In this document: piece by piece, positions 34,601 through 54,275 of the stretch
Position numbering within the stretch: the first letter of the stretch is position 1
How the letters are laid out: each line of letters starts with the position of its first letter
DNA from: Ascaris suum
Lineage: Eukaryota > Nematoda > Chromadorea > Rhabditida > Ascarididae
Assembly (NCBI GenBank): GCA_013433145.1
Contig: CM024178.1
Span: 3,519,260 to 3,583,259 of the forward strand
Length of the DNA stretch: 64,000 nt
Direction: 5' to 3'
The notes under the pieces: generated by a model
The model's database searches: none
Told to the model about the DNA's origin: nothing
Seen by the model: the letters and a program-made list of their open reading frames with translations, nothing else
Position numbers and translations under genes: made by a program

Positions 34601-37600
34601 TACAGTTCTTCATCACTTCACTTTATTTTTGGATCTGTTTCACTTAATTTCGACTCTTTATGAAGATAAAACGGTCTGTTCAGAGGTTTCATGTGCATGG
34701 TAGAGGAAATGCATTGTGTTGCTTGGTTGGCTGAGTTTAAGAAAAAAATGACGCGTTTTCTCGTCTCCTTCGTGATTTAGATGGATTGACGGTGAATGAG
34801 ACATCGGCTTTTGCTCCCCAAAGCGATGACACATCGAGTATCAACCACCCACGTAATTTAGCCACCGAAGCGCTCTATGTGAATCAGAATTTTCGTCGGA
34901 TGGTATTGAAGAGGGTTCGTTGCTTTTAACGTTTTATCGATCGAATTTCATTTCAATGCATAATCGCATGCACACTCCTGCAAACATGCCCGAGTTTATG
35001 ATCCGTTTCAGAAAATTTTGCCTCGATTTTCGACCAAAACCGAACTGATAAGGCTCTTGAAAGAATACTATTTTTTCGTTCTAATTTAAACCATTAATAT
35101 CTCTCTTGAATCGCCCGTTGATGAGTTTACCCCGATATGCTTCCAGAACGAGGATTCGTACAAGTACGACCATGCGAATGTTCCATTCGATGATGGAGAG
35201 GAGGGGGCAGATTCTTGCGTCGCATACAAGTATGTTTAGGCTGAATCTATTAGCATTTCGCCAGTCAAACCTTTTTAAGAAATTGTGTCGTTAGGAGGAC
35301 GAATAGGGCACAGTAACTGCTTAAAAACACCGGTTTCCGCGATTGTATTTTGGTTCGTTGTTATCAAAAAGAAATATTGGAAGGAACTGTAAAGATTTCT
35401 ATGAAGTCACATCGCATGCACAGTGTAAGCGATTGAAGTGAAGGCATCTAAAGGGAGCCAATGAGCGCTTCTGTAGCAGCTCATCGGTTGAAGATTAGTT
35501 CGACGAATAGACGTGCGGCTCAAGGGCAGTCTGCGAGTATATTCGCTCATCACCACGTTTGGTGTGTGTATAATAGTTAGTAGGTGAGAGGTGAGTCGGT
35601 GTTTATTTATGTTTGTCGACGATGATGTTGATGCATTCAGATACCGCTTGTGGTTACTGGGAGAGATGGCTAACGGCAAAGAGATCCGTCTTGTCTGTCG
35701 TACTGAGCAGGATGGCGTCATGTTGGCGCCGAATGGGGAAATTCAAACACTCACCATTAAGGCGCTCAACGAATGGGACCCGAAGGTCTTCCTTTTTTCC
35801 CACAGAATAGTTGAGCTTCATTATGAATGAAGCCCTTATTACTTCCGCTTCGTGGAGGCGACGGAGGAAGAGATACTCGTGCCGTCTTTTTTTAGTTTTC
35901 GTGAAACTTACGTTGTGCCTGATGCGTTTCACTAAATTCGTGTTCTTCAAGCTTTAAATATTCTTTAAAAATATTCAACACTCTGTGTTACGACTTACGA
36001 AGAATACGATTTTGAACGAGTGAATGGGAGAACGAGGTTTTTCATAGCTTGATTTCAGTGAGGCAATATGCAAAGGCAGCTTTTCTTGCTCCCCTTCCCT
36101 CTCTCCTCGCGAGCTTGCCACAGTTGCATTTGCTGTTCACGTTCATCTGCGATAAAACAAGTTTATATTCCTTCGAAACTTTTAGCATTTGTGGAATTAA
36201 CATTTGTCGTCTGTTTCTCGACAGCCAAGTGGCACGGAATTTGTTAAAGTACCGACATCCGTCTTCTGTTGTAAAAGAAGCTCATGAAAGAGTTGATGGT
36301 AATCGTCTGTGGTGAATGAAAGCCAATAATGGCACTGCGTTAGAAATCCCAACAGCAGCTTTGTGGTAGTCTCAATCGAGGATACTCGCTCGCATAGAGT
36401 GAGAATCTTCGTGTTTTGGAGAAGCGATTCGTGCAACACATTTCGTGAGCGTGAAGAATTTATATGTTTTTATGAGTTTTCACTTCGAAAGTACGTAAAG
36501 CGACTTTAGAATGGAAAATGTTCTTTTTTTGCATCAGTTAGAAAATTTTGAACTAGCATTCACAAGATGCATTAGGCGAACGAGGCCTGTGGGTATATCT
36601 GTCCGTCTGCTATTTTCAATCCTGAGCCAAGTTAATGAATGTAATGGGCGCAATAGATTGATCCTAGCTGCTATCTCTCGCCTTCGTGCATCACCTTCCG
36701 AAGGAGTTGTAGGCCGCGTTAGAAAATGAGCCCATCATCTTGCATATTCCCTCATTTAATAAATATTTATGAGCACGATAGGTTAGGTGGCATGTAGAAG
36801 CACAGATTCTTTCGGCTCATATGGCATGCTGCTCCACTGCTGTTCCTTGCCCGTTCTATTATGGTTTAAATTTCAAGACTCTTTTAGGCATCGTTGTATG
36901 GTTGTTTGGAACATGTCTTGGCGTTTTGCAGGACAGTTTGTGGAACATCCCCGTTGCAACATTGCAACATACATATACAAATGGTCGTTCCTTCAGGCAC
37001 AAAAATCCTCCAAAACATGCGGCAAGCCTCAAGCGAGGCGCTTCTGAAGCTGTTTTTGTGTCCACTAGTGTTGCAGAGGTTATACATTGCATGGGTGTTG
37101 GGAGTGGAAATGAGTCTTTTCCTTCATTTCAGCTCTCGGGAGGCGTTGACTGGAGAAGCAGGTTGGATACACAAAAAGGCGCTGTCCTAGCGACGGAGCT
37201 GCAGAACAACAGCTGCAAGCTAGCAAAGTGGACACTACAAGCCTTGCTGGCAGGCTCTGATGTGATGAAATTCGGGTACAGCTTCCAAATTCTCGAGCTG
37301 CTCGTTACGTCAAACAAAGGCCTTGCAGTGAGACGAGGGACAGTGGGGGGAGGGGAGAGGGTTCGCAGGTGGGTAGGAAACATAGTCATTATCACTCATC
37401 CAGATGCCTTCTGATCCAGTCGAATGCCCTCTGATCCAATCCTTCTGTTTTATTGAAGGTTAAGCTCAAAAATACGCAGATCCTTCGGTCCTTCGGCTTT
37501 GATTTTTTTTCTCGCCCAGGATCCTTGGTGGTACCTCTCGATGTTGCTAGGAGGGGATGCAGTGTTGTTTCTCATAGAATGCTCAGTTGGTTGAGGAACT

Positions 37601-39895
37601 GTTCGAAGATATGCAGTGTGTTGAAGACGACTGCCAGCCTGCTTTCTCCTCATTTTCCACATGTTCCCACTATGATATCACCATCCTGCACACAATCTAC
37701 TTCGCACGCTTCTTTGCATGGTCTGTATCTGACGTATTTTCGTTGCGATCTACCTCGCATATGCCTTTCTGAGGTTGAAGTCCAACATTATGTTATCGGA
37801 AGTGCAGTTGATCAAGATCCGTTCATTGGCAAATACTGCTTCTGTCATCAAAACAAATCATTCGAAAAACTTCGCAGTCTCATAACTTCTGTTGTAATAG
37901 AGCATTAACCTCAAAACATGGCTCTGTTACACAAGTGCTCATTCCTTTTGCGCGCAAGGTTAGACACAACCTCGGCTTATGCAACACTCTAAAGTTTCCA
38001 CAAATTCATAACTTCTGCGGTGATAAAATAGTGAATACTTCATCCTACGAGTTAGCTTGAAACTGTTTTCATACATGAAATCGAGCAACACCATTCATTC
38101 TTTGAGTGTCCCCTCAGAGATCATTCAGAGCGTCATTTTTCAATAATTGAGCTAATTTGCAAAATGTATGTTTCGAACTGAAATGAAAAATATTGTCTCA
38201 TTTGCTTTCTAGGATTTGTACCGCTGTTGTTATAGAGGTGATACTTCCTGCTGTTTCGATTTCCTTTTCATTTGTTCACATTTAGGTCTTTTTGATGTCT
38301 TTGATATCTTGGATGGTTTTTTTTTACATTTTCACCTCGAACGACTTAGTGCACTTGTTTAATCTCGTTTACGATTATCAGATTCATGCAAAGTTGCTAT
38401 GCTTTCCGGCATGATTTGGTGATCAACCCATTCCCTTTAGCCTTTCCACTGCTTCTGTACTCCCTGTCCTTCAATCAAATTTGCGGAATTTTGTAGTGAT
38501 TCGTGAACCGTTGATCTTAGGAATAATTTTGACGTATATTGAAATGTTTCTTTGGTAACTGAGTTCAACGAGGTATTTGTTACGTATGAAGTTTTCTCTT
38601 CAGTTTTTCTTCCTTCCCCAAAATCACGAGTTTCTTATGTCTTTTTTTGGGGAAAAATGGATCTTCATCTCAATGAAATTTTTGATCAGCCCTCACCGAC
38701 AAACTATTCGTACTACCGTAAGAAACTTCTCTTGCAAGTTCGCGATCTGTACTTGCAGTAAACCTGTGCCATACGTCGATAGCAAAAGCTCAAAAGCGGT
38801 TATACATCGGGAGGTGTGCAACCAGTTTGCTTGTGAGTAATACTATCTGACCCCATTTTCGGCGGTAACTCTGCTTTTATTTTTCTGTGCGGCTGTCGTT
38901 CGTAAACTGCTGCTATGTGAAAGCACGGCGCAGTTCCCCTTTGCTCCTTCCCCTTCCTCCCTTCTTCGTTCTCAAAGGAGAGGGAGAGCTCTGACCATTG
39001 GTTTGCTGAAAAGTTTGTTCGACAAAGAAATTGCAGGACACGGCCTCTTCTTGTCGTATTCTTCGAAGAACACACCGCCCTTACGGCCCATAGCTCAAGA
39101 GGATGAAAACTGTTGTTATCGGTAGAATCGTTTGTAAAAAAAAGTCATTTCAAACTGTTTATTTCTGACTGCAGTTATGTATCTCGGGTTAATGCACGTA
39201 ATAGTGCAGACCATATGATTCTGGGCACACAGCAGTCGAAGCCCGAGGAGTTCGCGAGCAATATTGCTCTGAACCTAGACAACGCGTGGGGTATCGTGAG
39301 GTGTATTGTGGATCAGTGCATGGAGCAGCCAGCCGGCAAATATCTGCTCTTCAAGGAACCAAATAAGGTTTTATTCAACGGATTTTCTTCTTTTCTTCGT
39401 TTGAAAACACCTCTTGGTTGGAGCTACATTTAATATGCACACTGTTTACTGCTGTATATGGTTTTTACACATTCCGGTCTGCGATATGACATGGAAGCGG
39501 TTGGGATAAAGAGAGGTGATTACTAAATTGCGGTATAGATGGGATAGTGGTTGGACAAGGAGCTTCCCTTACGAAATCCCGTTTGGCTATGCTATTGGCC
39601 GCTATGCTCTCTTTGTTTGGTTGTTAGCCGATTCTGAGATCTGTAAGGGTTCGATGGCATTCCTGCAGCGCTCTCGTGTTTTAAATATTTTCTGCTGCTC
39701 TCGTTCTCCTAAAAAGGGATTCCTCGCTGCACCTATCTTACTTTAAAGCATCTCCCTAGAGAACAATCTGATTCTGAATTGTGTTTATTCTAGCCTTGCA
39801 TAAGCCTTTATTCGTTACCGGAAGGAGCGTTGGAATCTAGCGATGAAAGTGAAGACAGCTGCTCAGAGGAGCACCCAAGAGACGACGATGTGTAG
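25453..39895 (+). CDS. eif-3.D: Eukaryotic translation initiation factor 3 subunit D (12 exons seen, 5' end missing)
   Basis: eIF3d is a subunit of the cytoplasmic eIF3 complex, which brings the 40S ribosome to mRNA; in animals it also has a cap-binding fold for selected mRNAs (family knowledge). Exons: 25453-25646, 25954-26129, 27063-27145, 29397-29612, 30485-30623, 33049-33211, 34781-34914, 35147-35229, 35641-35785, 37133-37275, 39175-39367 and 39794-39895. Phases agree at every junction, giving about 589 codons against about 548 in human. Diagnostic blocks in order are [114 protein letters not shown] and an acidic tail. The first coding exon is not identified and the first visible block is unusually diverged. 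A poly(A) signal follows. Confidence 0.95.
25954..26129 (+). CDS. eif-3.D: eIF3d exon with FQLVDT block
   Basis: Acceptor tttctttcag; codons read [20 protein letters not shown], four Asp, then [14 protein letters not shown] and RMRQQ. The 3' end is ambiguous: donor gtaatc after 26129 and donor gtctat after 26111 are both phase 0 and both join the next exon in frame. The first is the better donor. Confidence 0.9.
26640..26920 (-). pseudogene. Possible decayed coding fragment inside an eIF3d intron
   Basis: One minus-strand frame reads [21 protein letters not shown], stop, AFKLTGWR, stop, [14 protein letters not shown], then [20 protein letters not shown] and onward without further stops to an end near 26640. 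Apart from two TAG codons it looks like a protein segment. I do not recognise it. The plus strand is also open here for 129 codons (26544-26933), so this could be chance. Confidence 0.2.
27063..27145 (+). CDS. eif-3.D: eIF3d small basic exon
   Basis: Acceptor ccttttcag and donor gtgagt flank 83 bases, which is 27 codons plus 2 bases. It encodes a Lys/Arg/Glu-rich helix ([13 protein letters not shown] onward) in the variable basic linker of eIF3d. Its two leftover bases (AA) plus the first base of the next exon give Lys and restore the frame exactly, the main support for including it. Confidence 0.8.
29397..29612 (+). CDS. eif-3.D: eIF3d exon with EEMDF block
   Basis: Acceptor cttttacag, donor gtgagt, 216 bases. 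It has a basic, glycine-rich start ([19 protein letters not shown]), then [20 protein letters not shown], matching the conserved eIF3d segment preceding the compact core domain. Confidence 0.93.
30485..30623 (+). CDS. eif-3.D: eIF3d exon with TTEDPII block
   Basis: Acceptor gttgcag, donor gttcac, 139 bases. It encodes [20 protein letters not shown] and [12 protein letters not shown], matching the family YYDKAFDRIT and TTTDDPVI motifs, and opens the core fold. Confidence 0.95.
33049..33211 (+). CDS. eif-3.D: eIF3d core exon, [13 protein letters not shown]
   Basis: Acceptor atattgcag, donor ggtgagtg, 163 bases ending in phase 1. It carries [37 protein letters not shown] and the start of the next loop. 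This is one of the most conserved parts of the family. Confidence 0.96.
34781..34914 (+). CDS. eif-3.D: eIF3d core exon, PRNLATEA
   Basis: The acceptor gatttag enters phase 1 (G plus AT gives Asp). The exon encodes [20 protein letters not shown] and [18 protein letters not shown], aligned with the family LLTVSETANEPP and PRNLAMEATYINHNF segments. The donor is gttcgt. Confidence 0.95.
35147..35229 (+). CDS. eif-3.D: eIF3d short exon before the cap-binding region
   Basis: Acceptor gcttccag, donor gtatgt, 83 bases. It encodes [20 protein letters not shown], leaving phase 2 so that AA plus A from the next exon gives Lys. It aligns with the acidic FVEDDMDKNEIASVAYRY segment. Confidence 0.92.
35641..35785 (+). 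CDS. eif-3.D: eIF3d core exon, DGVM and LNEWD
   Basis: Acceptor gcattcag, donor gtcttc, 145 bases. It encodes [20 protein letters not shown], then [20 protein letters not shown] and LNEWDPK. Relative to human YRRWKLGDDIDLIVRC it loses one of the paired arginines and gains a few residues in the turn. Confidence 0.96.
37133..37275 (+). CDS. eif-3.D: eIF3d core exon, GVDWR and [13 protein letters not shown]
   Basis: Acceptor catttcag, donor gtacag, 143 bases ending in phase 2. It encodes [20 protein letters not shown], then [20 protein letters not shown]. This is near-identical in pattern to GVDWRQKLDSQRGAVIATEL in other animals. Confidence 0.97.
39175..39367 (+). CDS. eif-3.D: eIF3d core exon, ILGTQQ and [11 protein letters not shown]
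   Basis: Acceptor gactgcag, donor gtttta, 193 bases. It encodes the end of the core: [40 protein letters not shown] and [10 protein letters not shown]. Confidence 0.97.
39794..39895 (+). CDS. eif-3.D: eIF3d last exon, acidic tail
   Basis: Acceptor ttattctag, 34 codons including the TAG stop at 39893-39895. It encodes [20 protein letters not shown] and a Glu/Asp-rich end, matching the family VYSLPDGTF then acidic C-terminus. Confidence 0.93.
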   Translation, partial: PCISLYSLPEGALESSDESEDSCSEEHPRDDDV

Positions 39896-40027
39896 ACTGT
39901 GGGCATGTGTCATTCATATGCTATCGCATTGCTCGTTTTTCTCTTGCCACATTTTCATTCGTGTTTCATAGCCACAGGATACGGCTTACTTCGTTGCCGA
40001 GTCCTTTTAGTAGCATTGCTCTTGGAA

Positions 40028-40033
40028 AATAAA
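40028..40033 (+). promoter_or_regulatory. Poly(A) signal of the eIF3d gene
   Basis: A canonical AATAAA lies 133 bases after the eIF3d stop codon, a normal 3' UTR length for a nematode gene. Confidence 0.7.
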
Positions 40034-43000
40034 TTTCAGATCTATTTCAGTCACACTTTTTCCACTCTTCTATCTATTCGGCGATAAATATGGCGAAAGT
40101 GAATGGATGTTGCAGACCGCAGCCAGGATAGGAGAAGAGTATGGGGGGGGGGGGGGGGAGGATGCGATGAGAAGATTGACGGCGCAGGAAAGAAGGGAAA
40201 AGAAAATAGCTGCAGTAAGAGTGCGGTAACAAAAGAAGGTGCAAGCAGCTTTCAGATGTTTCACGTAGCCGTGTGATGGCAAAGTGCCTTGTTTCTACTA
40301 GGCGCCCATTTGAGATGAGAACCCCTTGCTGCAGCGCCGTGGAAAGGTGCCCCCTCCCCCCTGCCTGAACTCAGGTGCCCCTCCCCGTGTTCGACTGCTA
40401 TCGGCAAACGGGTCTGTATTCAAGGTTCCTGCAGATCCGCTATAGACGCTTTAGTATCCCTCATCGTGTGCTGTTAAAACCGAAGTTCCAAGGCTCGGAT
40501 TTAATCATATAGAGTGGTTTTATCTTTTGGACGTGGCACTGTAAGGAATTTTTGCCTGACGAACTTGATGGGGAGGGAAACGAACGGATAGGGAAAACAA
40601 CGGTTGGTAGAAGAAAAGAAGGCATTGCCTGGACGCTGTCCATCGTTTCGGAATGTTACTGCAAATAGCTGCTGGAATAGGTCGCGTCACCAATAAGGAA
40701 ATATAATTTCAATTAGTATGATCTCTTCTTTGCATAGTAATCCTCCGCTGCTCTGTAATTAATAGTCTGTGGTATTAGTAATCATAAAGGTTGAGAAACA
40801 GGATCATGTGCCGCGATGGATTTACGTATTTGCTCGTAATTATATGTGGGCTTTGCTGCTTGTGAGGCGTCGTGCTTATGTTTATGTCTCTCTGAAGCAT
40901 TGTGCGCGTATGCCTGCCCATTTCTCCAATACGTGTGTGACGTTTATTTGCTCGATGAGACCCACTTTTTATTTCAAACGTGGTAGGCGCTATTCCAATC
41001 GCTGCCTATTTAAGCAAACAAAGAACAGAATTGTTGACACTTTCCTCATAAAAATGAGCCATTAGAATGTATAAAAAACTGTCGCCGAACAGAGTTGTGT
41101 CGCTAAGTTACTTGCAATTCTTGTAAGTAACACGAGGACATTTAAGTCAACACTTTTTTTGTAATAACGGTGTCGTCTGAACTAATTCATAAAAGTTCGG
41201 TGAGTGCGGTGTCACTGCATATGGATACTTATAGGTTCAGAAAGTGTTGTGTGTTGCAGCGTCGATAAATGATTGTATATCAAACGCTATGAAATAAAAC
41301 CCCAAAAAATTATTCGATGCGGATCCCGCAGATCGAGAAACAAACGAAGTATCCATCGCATGGTTGGGAGCTTTCTTAAGCGGTTCATTGGATATTCGCG
41401 TTACCGGCTTCTTTTTTCTTCAGATGATTTCATTCAATTTCCGTTACTGAATACTGAGACCGGAAAATATGCACCTAGTGGAGAATTCGATGTAGGGCGG
41501 GGCCATATTAGTGACGAGAGGTATAAGTAGCACATCATTTGTCAGATTATTCTAACCATGCTTCAAGAGGACAGTATAAAAGGTGAACGTGGAGTGTAGA
41601 CCGTGAAGCAAAGGTCGATGCACGGAATGCCATTGAATGGATCATGAAGTCTTGGGGATGGGGGAGGGTTGGTAGGAAGGTCCAGCTGACAACAACGAGG
41701 AGTAATTTTTTGAAAGTTGAGTAATGATGAAGCACAGGCAAATAAATATGCAGAAGAAACATAGAGGAAAAGAAAACCGATTGGAGAGTTGGCCCTAGTC
41801 AGTAGGCAGCGCGAACAAACAAGTGCAAAGATATGGTGAGTAAAAACGAGAAAGCCAAATCGAAAAACAGTGGAATAAAGAACGAATGTGGAAAAGAGTT
41901 GGAGAAGATTCGGGAAAATGATGGAATGATGAGGGAAAACAAGAGATTTTTAAAGGTTTCGTGGGGTTGTTCACGTATATACCGACATCCTCGAATTCGA
42001 CCATGTCCTAGCATAGGCGACTGTGGTTTCAATGAGGTGAAAGTATGCTGTATGAGGCAAATGACAGCGCGAAATATGACTTTACTGCCTAATTCTGAAG
42101 CAATTACTTGCAATTTTCTGAGATCCAACTACACACTGGCCTGTGTTCATCATGTTTCAGAAAATCATTTTCCGCACCTCTTTTACAAAATTTGAAGCCG
42201 TAGTTCGCTGAATTTATGTTGCAGAGGAATTTGACGCTGTTCACATCGTTTAGAGTAGACGGTTATTTAGGGGCAAAATTGGAGAGGGAAAGGGAAAGAG
42301 TAAAGCCAAGCATAGCCAGGATCGACTTTAAGGCCTTCTGAAAGCTGAATAAAAGTTGACCTCTTCAGCCAAGCAAAGAATTGAACGTCGTTAAGTTCCG
42401 CATCATCCGTCCTTCTGCGCTCCCGATCGCTCCTTCCATTAAGATTTCAGCAATACGGAACAATACTCCAGAGCGCCAATGCACCAGTCTATATCTTGCA
42501 ATTAAGCCGTTGCATTCCTTTTCTAAAAAGCTAAGTGACACCTTTTGAGGTTTCTTGCACATATTACTTAAGAAGCAAAGTAATAAGAATAATGGCCCGA
42601 AGTCGGCAGCAGATCGGAAGTGTTGACCAGACTGTGCATGAAGAGATAGCACACTCTTACTCCCGCGTGGGAAACCGCCGTAGCGGTGGCAGCTCCAAGT
42701 GAGCGAACTGAATGTGCATATCCTGACGTATGTCACAGACGTTTTTCCTTCAATGGACCACACATACAAAAAAGCGGCCGGGCTATATCGAGACGGAAAC
42801 TCGGCTTACCATGGTTTTAAGGAATGCGTGACCGTGCATGGAGCTGAGTGGTCAGGCGAAGTTTTTCTGCCTTGCTAAACAACATTTACATGGCGATCCT
42901 GAGCCAACTGAATTCCGCAACATGTGGTTTCATTCATACTGCTATACCTCAGCTACCCAAATCCAGTGGAACCTTTACCATATCTCTCACTATGCGATCA

Positions 43001-46000
43001 GTAGCACATCCAGGTTTGTATTAAAACAACGTGCGGATGTGCATATACTACGTGAAAAGAGAAATATTGGCTGCCTAACGTTGCCGAAGATGCCGTCAAT
43101 ATTCAGTTCTGTTTAGATTGCTGCCATCGGGCAGACTTTCTTGCTGCAATACCACCGCGTCGCTGAGTTAGAGAAATTGCTTTATTTTTGCATAAACAGT
43201 TATGAGTGAATGCCGAATATCTGCAACAAGCCTCTGGAAACTGTTCAACTCTGCGCAGTGATTCTTTTTTCAAAAGGAACGAGGAAACGTTGTAATTCTG
43301 CAATACGCGCTTCAACATATATGCAAAGCAACCACTTGCGCAGATCTAAATTTCCTTTGCTACTGAATCGAACACGGTGTTGGGGCTGATCTTGCAGGTG
43401 AACGGAAGTTCCATGACAATTTCTTTCCTTCTCGGCTCAAAAGAGAGTGATCCATTGATGCACAATTATTCTCCATTTTCCCAACTTCCCATAAAATCGA
43501 CGTTCCTTTTGCTGTTTGCAAATCGCTATTTGCAGCTCATCACGACCAGGCCAATAACTGATCCAAACTGAATTGGAGTACACTACACAAGTAACATCTT
43601 TATTGTCCCATGTAACGGCTTACCCGTGAACTTAAAATGGTGTCCTCATCAAATACTGCATCCGCTCGTATGAACTGTTGTACGACTTAGAGATTCTACG
43701 TTCAGACGCCCTCCTTTTCGTCTGAAACATTAAGAGAAATTAAGAATTTCATTAGTCTTGTTGTAATGCAACGGCGAGGCAAAATCAGAGAGGTAAAAAT
43801 CTTCGCTCGCGGAGTCAAATCCCTCAAACCTTCAATAAAAACAATTTTGTACGCATTGAATAAGTTTTCAACAAAACACATCATGCGCTTTGCGGTGTTG
43901 ATCGCCTCATTATTGCCGCATTCGATTCGCTGTTTTCCTTTTGTTTCATTTAGCTGTTTCCGCTTTAACTCCACGTCAATTTTTCTTTTTTTCAAAATTG
44001 CCCTATTCTTTATAAATCCTTCTTTATCTTTGTTAACCATTACTGTTATTACTTTGAATCATATTCAAAAGTTGCAGACGTGCTGAATCCGTATAATACA
44101 ACGATATCGCTCATAATAATAAGCTTTATATTGTTGATCAACGCCTTGAATTATGCGTACTCGAATAATCTCTTCAAGTGTTGCATTCAAAACTATCTCT
44201 CAAAGGAAAAGGTCTCAACTGTGTTCAATGTGAATATATTTCGTTGTGCGATGGATTCGATATTTATGTGGACGCATGAGTGCAACAAGTTAGCTCACAC
44301 CGACAACGCTCACCAACGAAACAAGAGGAAATGAGAATCATACCACTTAAGGGATATGTGGGCAATGAAAACAGCAAGATATTAGACCCGTAAGTAAACG
44401 CGTAAGAATCAATGTCATTTGAGGCATTTTGGGGAGAAAAATAAATGCGAAGTAAATGACTGATAAATATTACGTATCGTCAGAGGTGTGCGCTATATAA
44501 TGAGAAATGTTGCATTTAATCTTTTCTAAATGACCAAAAGAATTCGTTTAGACGGTAGCAGTTCCCGGATGGGGTGAGAATCATCACAGGCAGAGATTCA
44601 CTAGAAGTTGAAAAATTCTGAGACCTCGGACATCCATGCAAGATTTTATAACTGCAGTGGGGAGGAGGGGGAAGGCAGCCTCGCTAATGCCCATCAACAG
44701 CCGCATCTGCGGAATTGGATGACTGCGTAATGCCCACATATGGCCGAATCTGCAAACTTCATATCGCGTTTCTCGATTGGTCCGGACAATCTTGGCGGAA
44801 TTCCCAACTTCCGCACTCGAATGACACTGAATGAGTTGTTTCTTTTTCAACTATTCACGAACACGGGTCAGTCTCAAACTGAGACAAGCTTCTGAAACGA
44901 TCATAGATGGGTCAGGAAATAAGAAACTGCAGCAGTTCGGCATCGATCCGACTATTCTTACTGAAGTTAAACTACTGTGAAAATGTTTTAATAGACGATG
45001 AAAGAAAATGGCTAAAATACCGAAGCATTGATAACGCTTCAATTTGTCGGCTTGATTCGCAGTATATTCCTTTTATGAGGTTATGCTCTACGTTCCTCTA
45101 ATGACGTCATTCAATTAACTAGGTACCTTTCGCGTTTCAAAAAAAATCCACATGCACGTTTCTATCCGTTTAATGAAATAGTCCAACAGGTCATGAACGT
45201 TGCTATTGAGGTGCTTTATGCAACATATAACTGTGTTCTAATGTGTACCGCACTTTCCACGTCATTTCGTCCATAAATTGTGTTTCATCAATTTCTCATA
45301 TATAGCAGTAATTATACCACACACTGTCCCGCAAGCCATACTCCACCACCTCTTCGCTGTGCCGAATAGGCAGCGGGTTCTGGGGACTCTACTAGAGAAG
45401 CGTTATGCCCTCTCAAGTCCTACCATGCTGGCAAGACTCCTAGTAGCTCACTGGGTGACGACAGCATGTCTGATCCTCAGTGACATCCCGGTAAATGTGG
45501 GTAAGTGTGGAAAGGCAAACCGCGGCTGTAGGGGCACGAGTGCTAGCAAACCGAATGTCAAATTTTAATTGCTAAAAAATAGAGTAGGGAACTCGACAGA
45601 TCTGTCCCAACCTTCGCGAACGGACGGATTGCCAAGCAATCAGCCGATACTCCCACACTGCCTTCTAGGTGAAAAACTATAGATTCTGTTCATGTTAGCA
45701 GTTTGTGGGATCCGTCGCCCATTACCCTTCTTAACCTGATCTGTCCATCTCCTCTCACTTTCTTTTTTAAATATGAACCTATTCGCCAGTGTAATCATGT
45801 CTCTATAGCTTAATAAATAGAAAAATCCATTCTGACTGAGGCATCAATGGTTAGAAATGTTGCAAATACGGTGAACTTTCAAATAGCGTGCTTTGAATTA
45901 CAAGTTTGATCCGCATTCTTATTAAAACGATGAAGTCTTACAGCTGTTTCGCAGTGATTATAGGAGATATATGCACATACCTATATATTTCCGCTTTTAT

Positions 46001-47289
46001 AAGTTTCGAGGCTTTCAGGACTTGCGATTTCCCAAAGTGAAATATGTTTTGAGGATTTAGGCAGATGTGAAGAGGAGAGCGAGTTGTGCTGTTCAGAGGT
46101 TATCGGGACTGCTGTGTATTCTAGAGAAGCGGAAGTAGGATCTATTAAGAATAATTAAGGAGAAGCAAGCGAGCATCTTAGGGCAAAGGATTTCCGCTGC
46201 AGACATATTTCTTCATCTCAAATTCTCCAGCAGTTTCGCGAACGGTGATCATAGCAGTACGCCATAGACCTGGTTTAGCGATTCGAGACGGGAACTTATA
46301 CTCGAAAAAAATATAGAGTTATCTCCATGTAAAGGCTTCCAATCTGATAATAATAGAATTTTTACAACGGATCGCTTGAGTCGACCAATGAAATCCTTCA
46401 GTTCATTCACAGGTGCTGTGTGGCTGTTCTCTCCCTTATTCGGGTGTTTATCGGCATAAGACAGCTGAAAACATTGCAACTTTAGTGCGATGATTACCAC
46501 ACCTTCGAACTTTGTTGTCTTCCACAGAAGAACGTATGCTCAAAATTGCTCCACTTTCTATAGGTTAATTTCCATAATCTTCCACCACCGTTTGAATATT
46601 TGAAATTCCTATCCTCGATTGTGAAGTAGATCTGATGCAGTCATTTAGCAACGGTTTTGACGGGTAAATATGGCGAGAAATTTTGGGATAGCCGTAAAGC
46701 GTATTTGCGTCTTTTTTCTTTGGAGCTTGGTGAATAACAGCAGAAGTTGGGGATAACGCTGCGTTGTGTTTCAGTATGCGACGAAGAAGTTGATGCTTAA
46801 AGAAGAAAAATTCATTGAATCGCATTATGGAAGGATGAACGTGCTGGTCAACGTGCGCCATTTGTTGCAATCTGTTTCAGTGAAACGCTCTATCACCATA
46901 TCAAAACGCAGAGATTTGAAGTGTTCTATGTGCTCTATCACTTTTATAGAAGGACTTTTTGATGGCTCGAAATCGTTTCCCAATTGCGCTGTAAATTTAC
47001 CCTATATTTAATTGTCGATGAAAACGATTTGTGACTGCAATGAAAATATGCAAATTTTACAGTCAAATTTCAAACATTTTTTTAATCCGCGTGCAGGGTT
47101 TCGATGTTCTGTTGCTAGGAATCGGCTGTATCTGCAAACTTTGTCTGTGGAGCGTAGATGATATAAAAATAAGAATGTAGGCGTTTTTTTTAAAGAAAAC
47201 CGACTGATAATGTGGCGTGGAATATTTCAGCCGTGTAAAAAATGCTTCAGCTAACAAGTTTAGGCTTAAGGTTCTTCCTCTGGTTTCAG
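40034..47289. other. Gene-poor stretch between eIF3d and the MYST gene
   Basis: I found no exon I can identify. Long open frames include 42365-42769 minus, 43702-44040 minus (with an overlapping plus frame), 41833-42195 plus (a Lys/Glu-rich start) and 45278-45568 plus. None has a recognisable domain. Missing 5' exons of the MYST gene may lie in the right half. Confidence 0.4.
40143..40158 (+). repeat. Run of 16 G
   Basis: An uninterrupted G homopolymer about 110 bases beyond the eIF3d poly(A) signal, flanked by purine-rich sequence. It could form stacked-G structures and is also a likely site of sequencing length error. Confidence 0.85.

Positions 47290-54275
<6,986 letters not shown>

Noticed and set aside
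36821..37414. 197-codon plus-strand open frame taken as one gene
   Set aside because: Only 37133-37275 is eIF3d coding; the rest is intron that happens to lack stops in that frame.
42365..42769. 134-codon minus-strand open frame
   Set aside because: No domain, no splice-site logic, and composition typical of chance frames.
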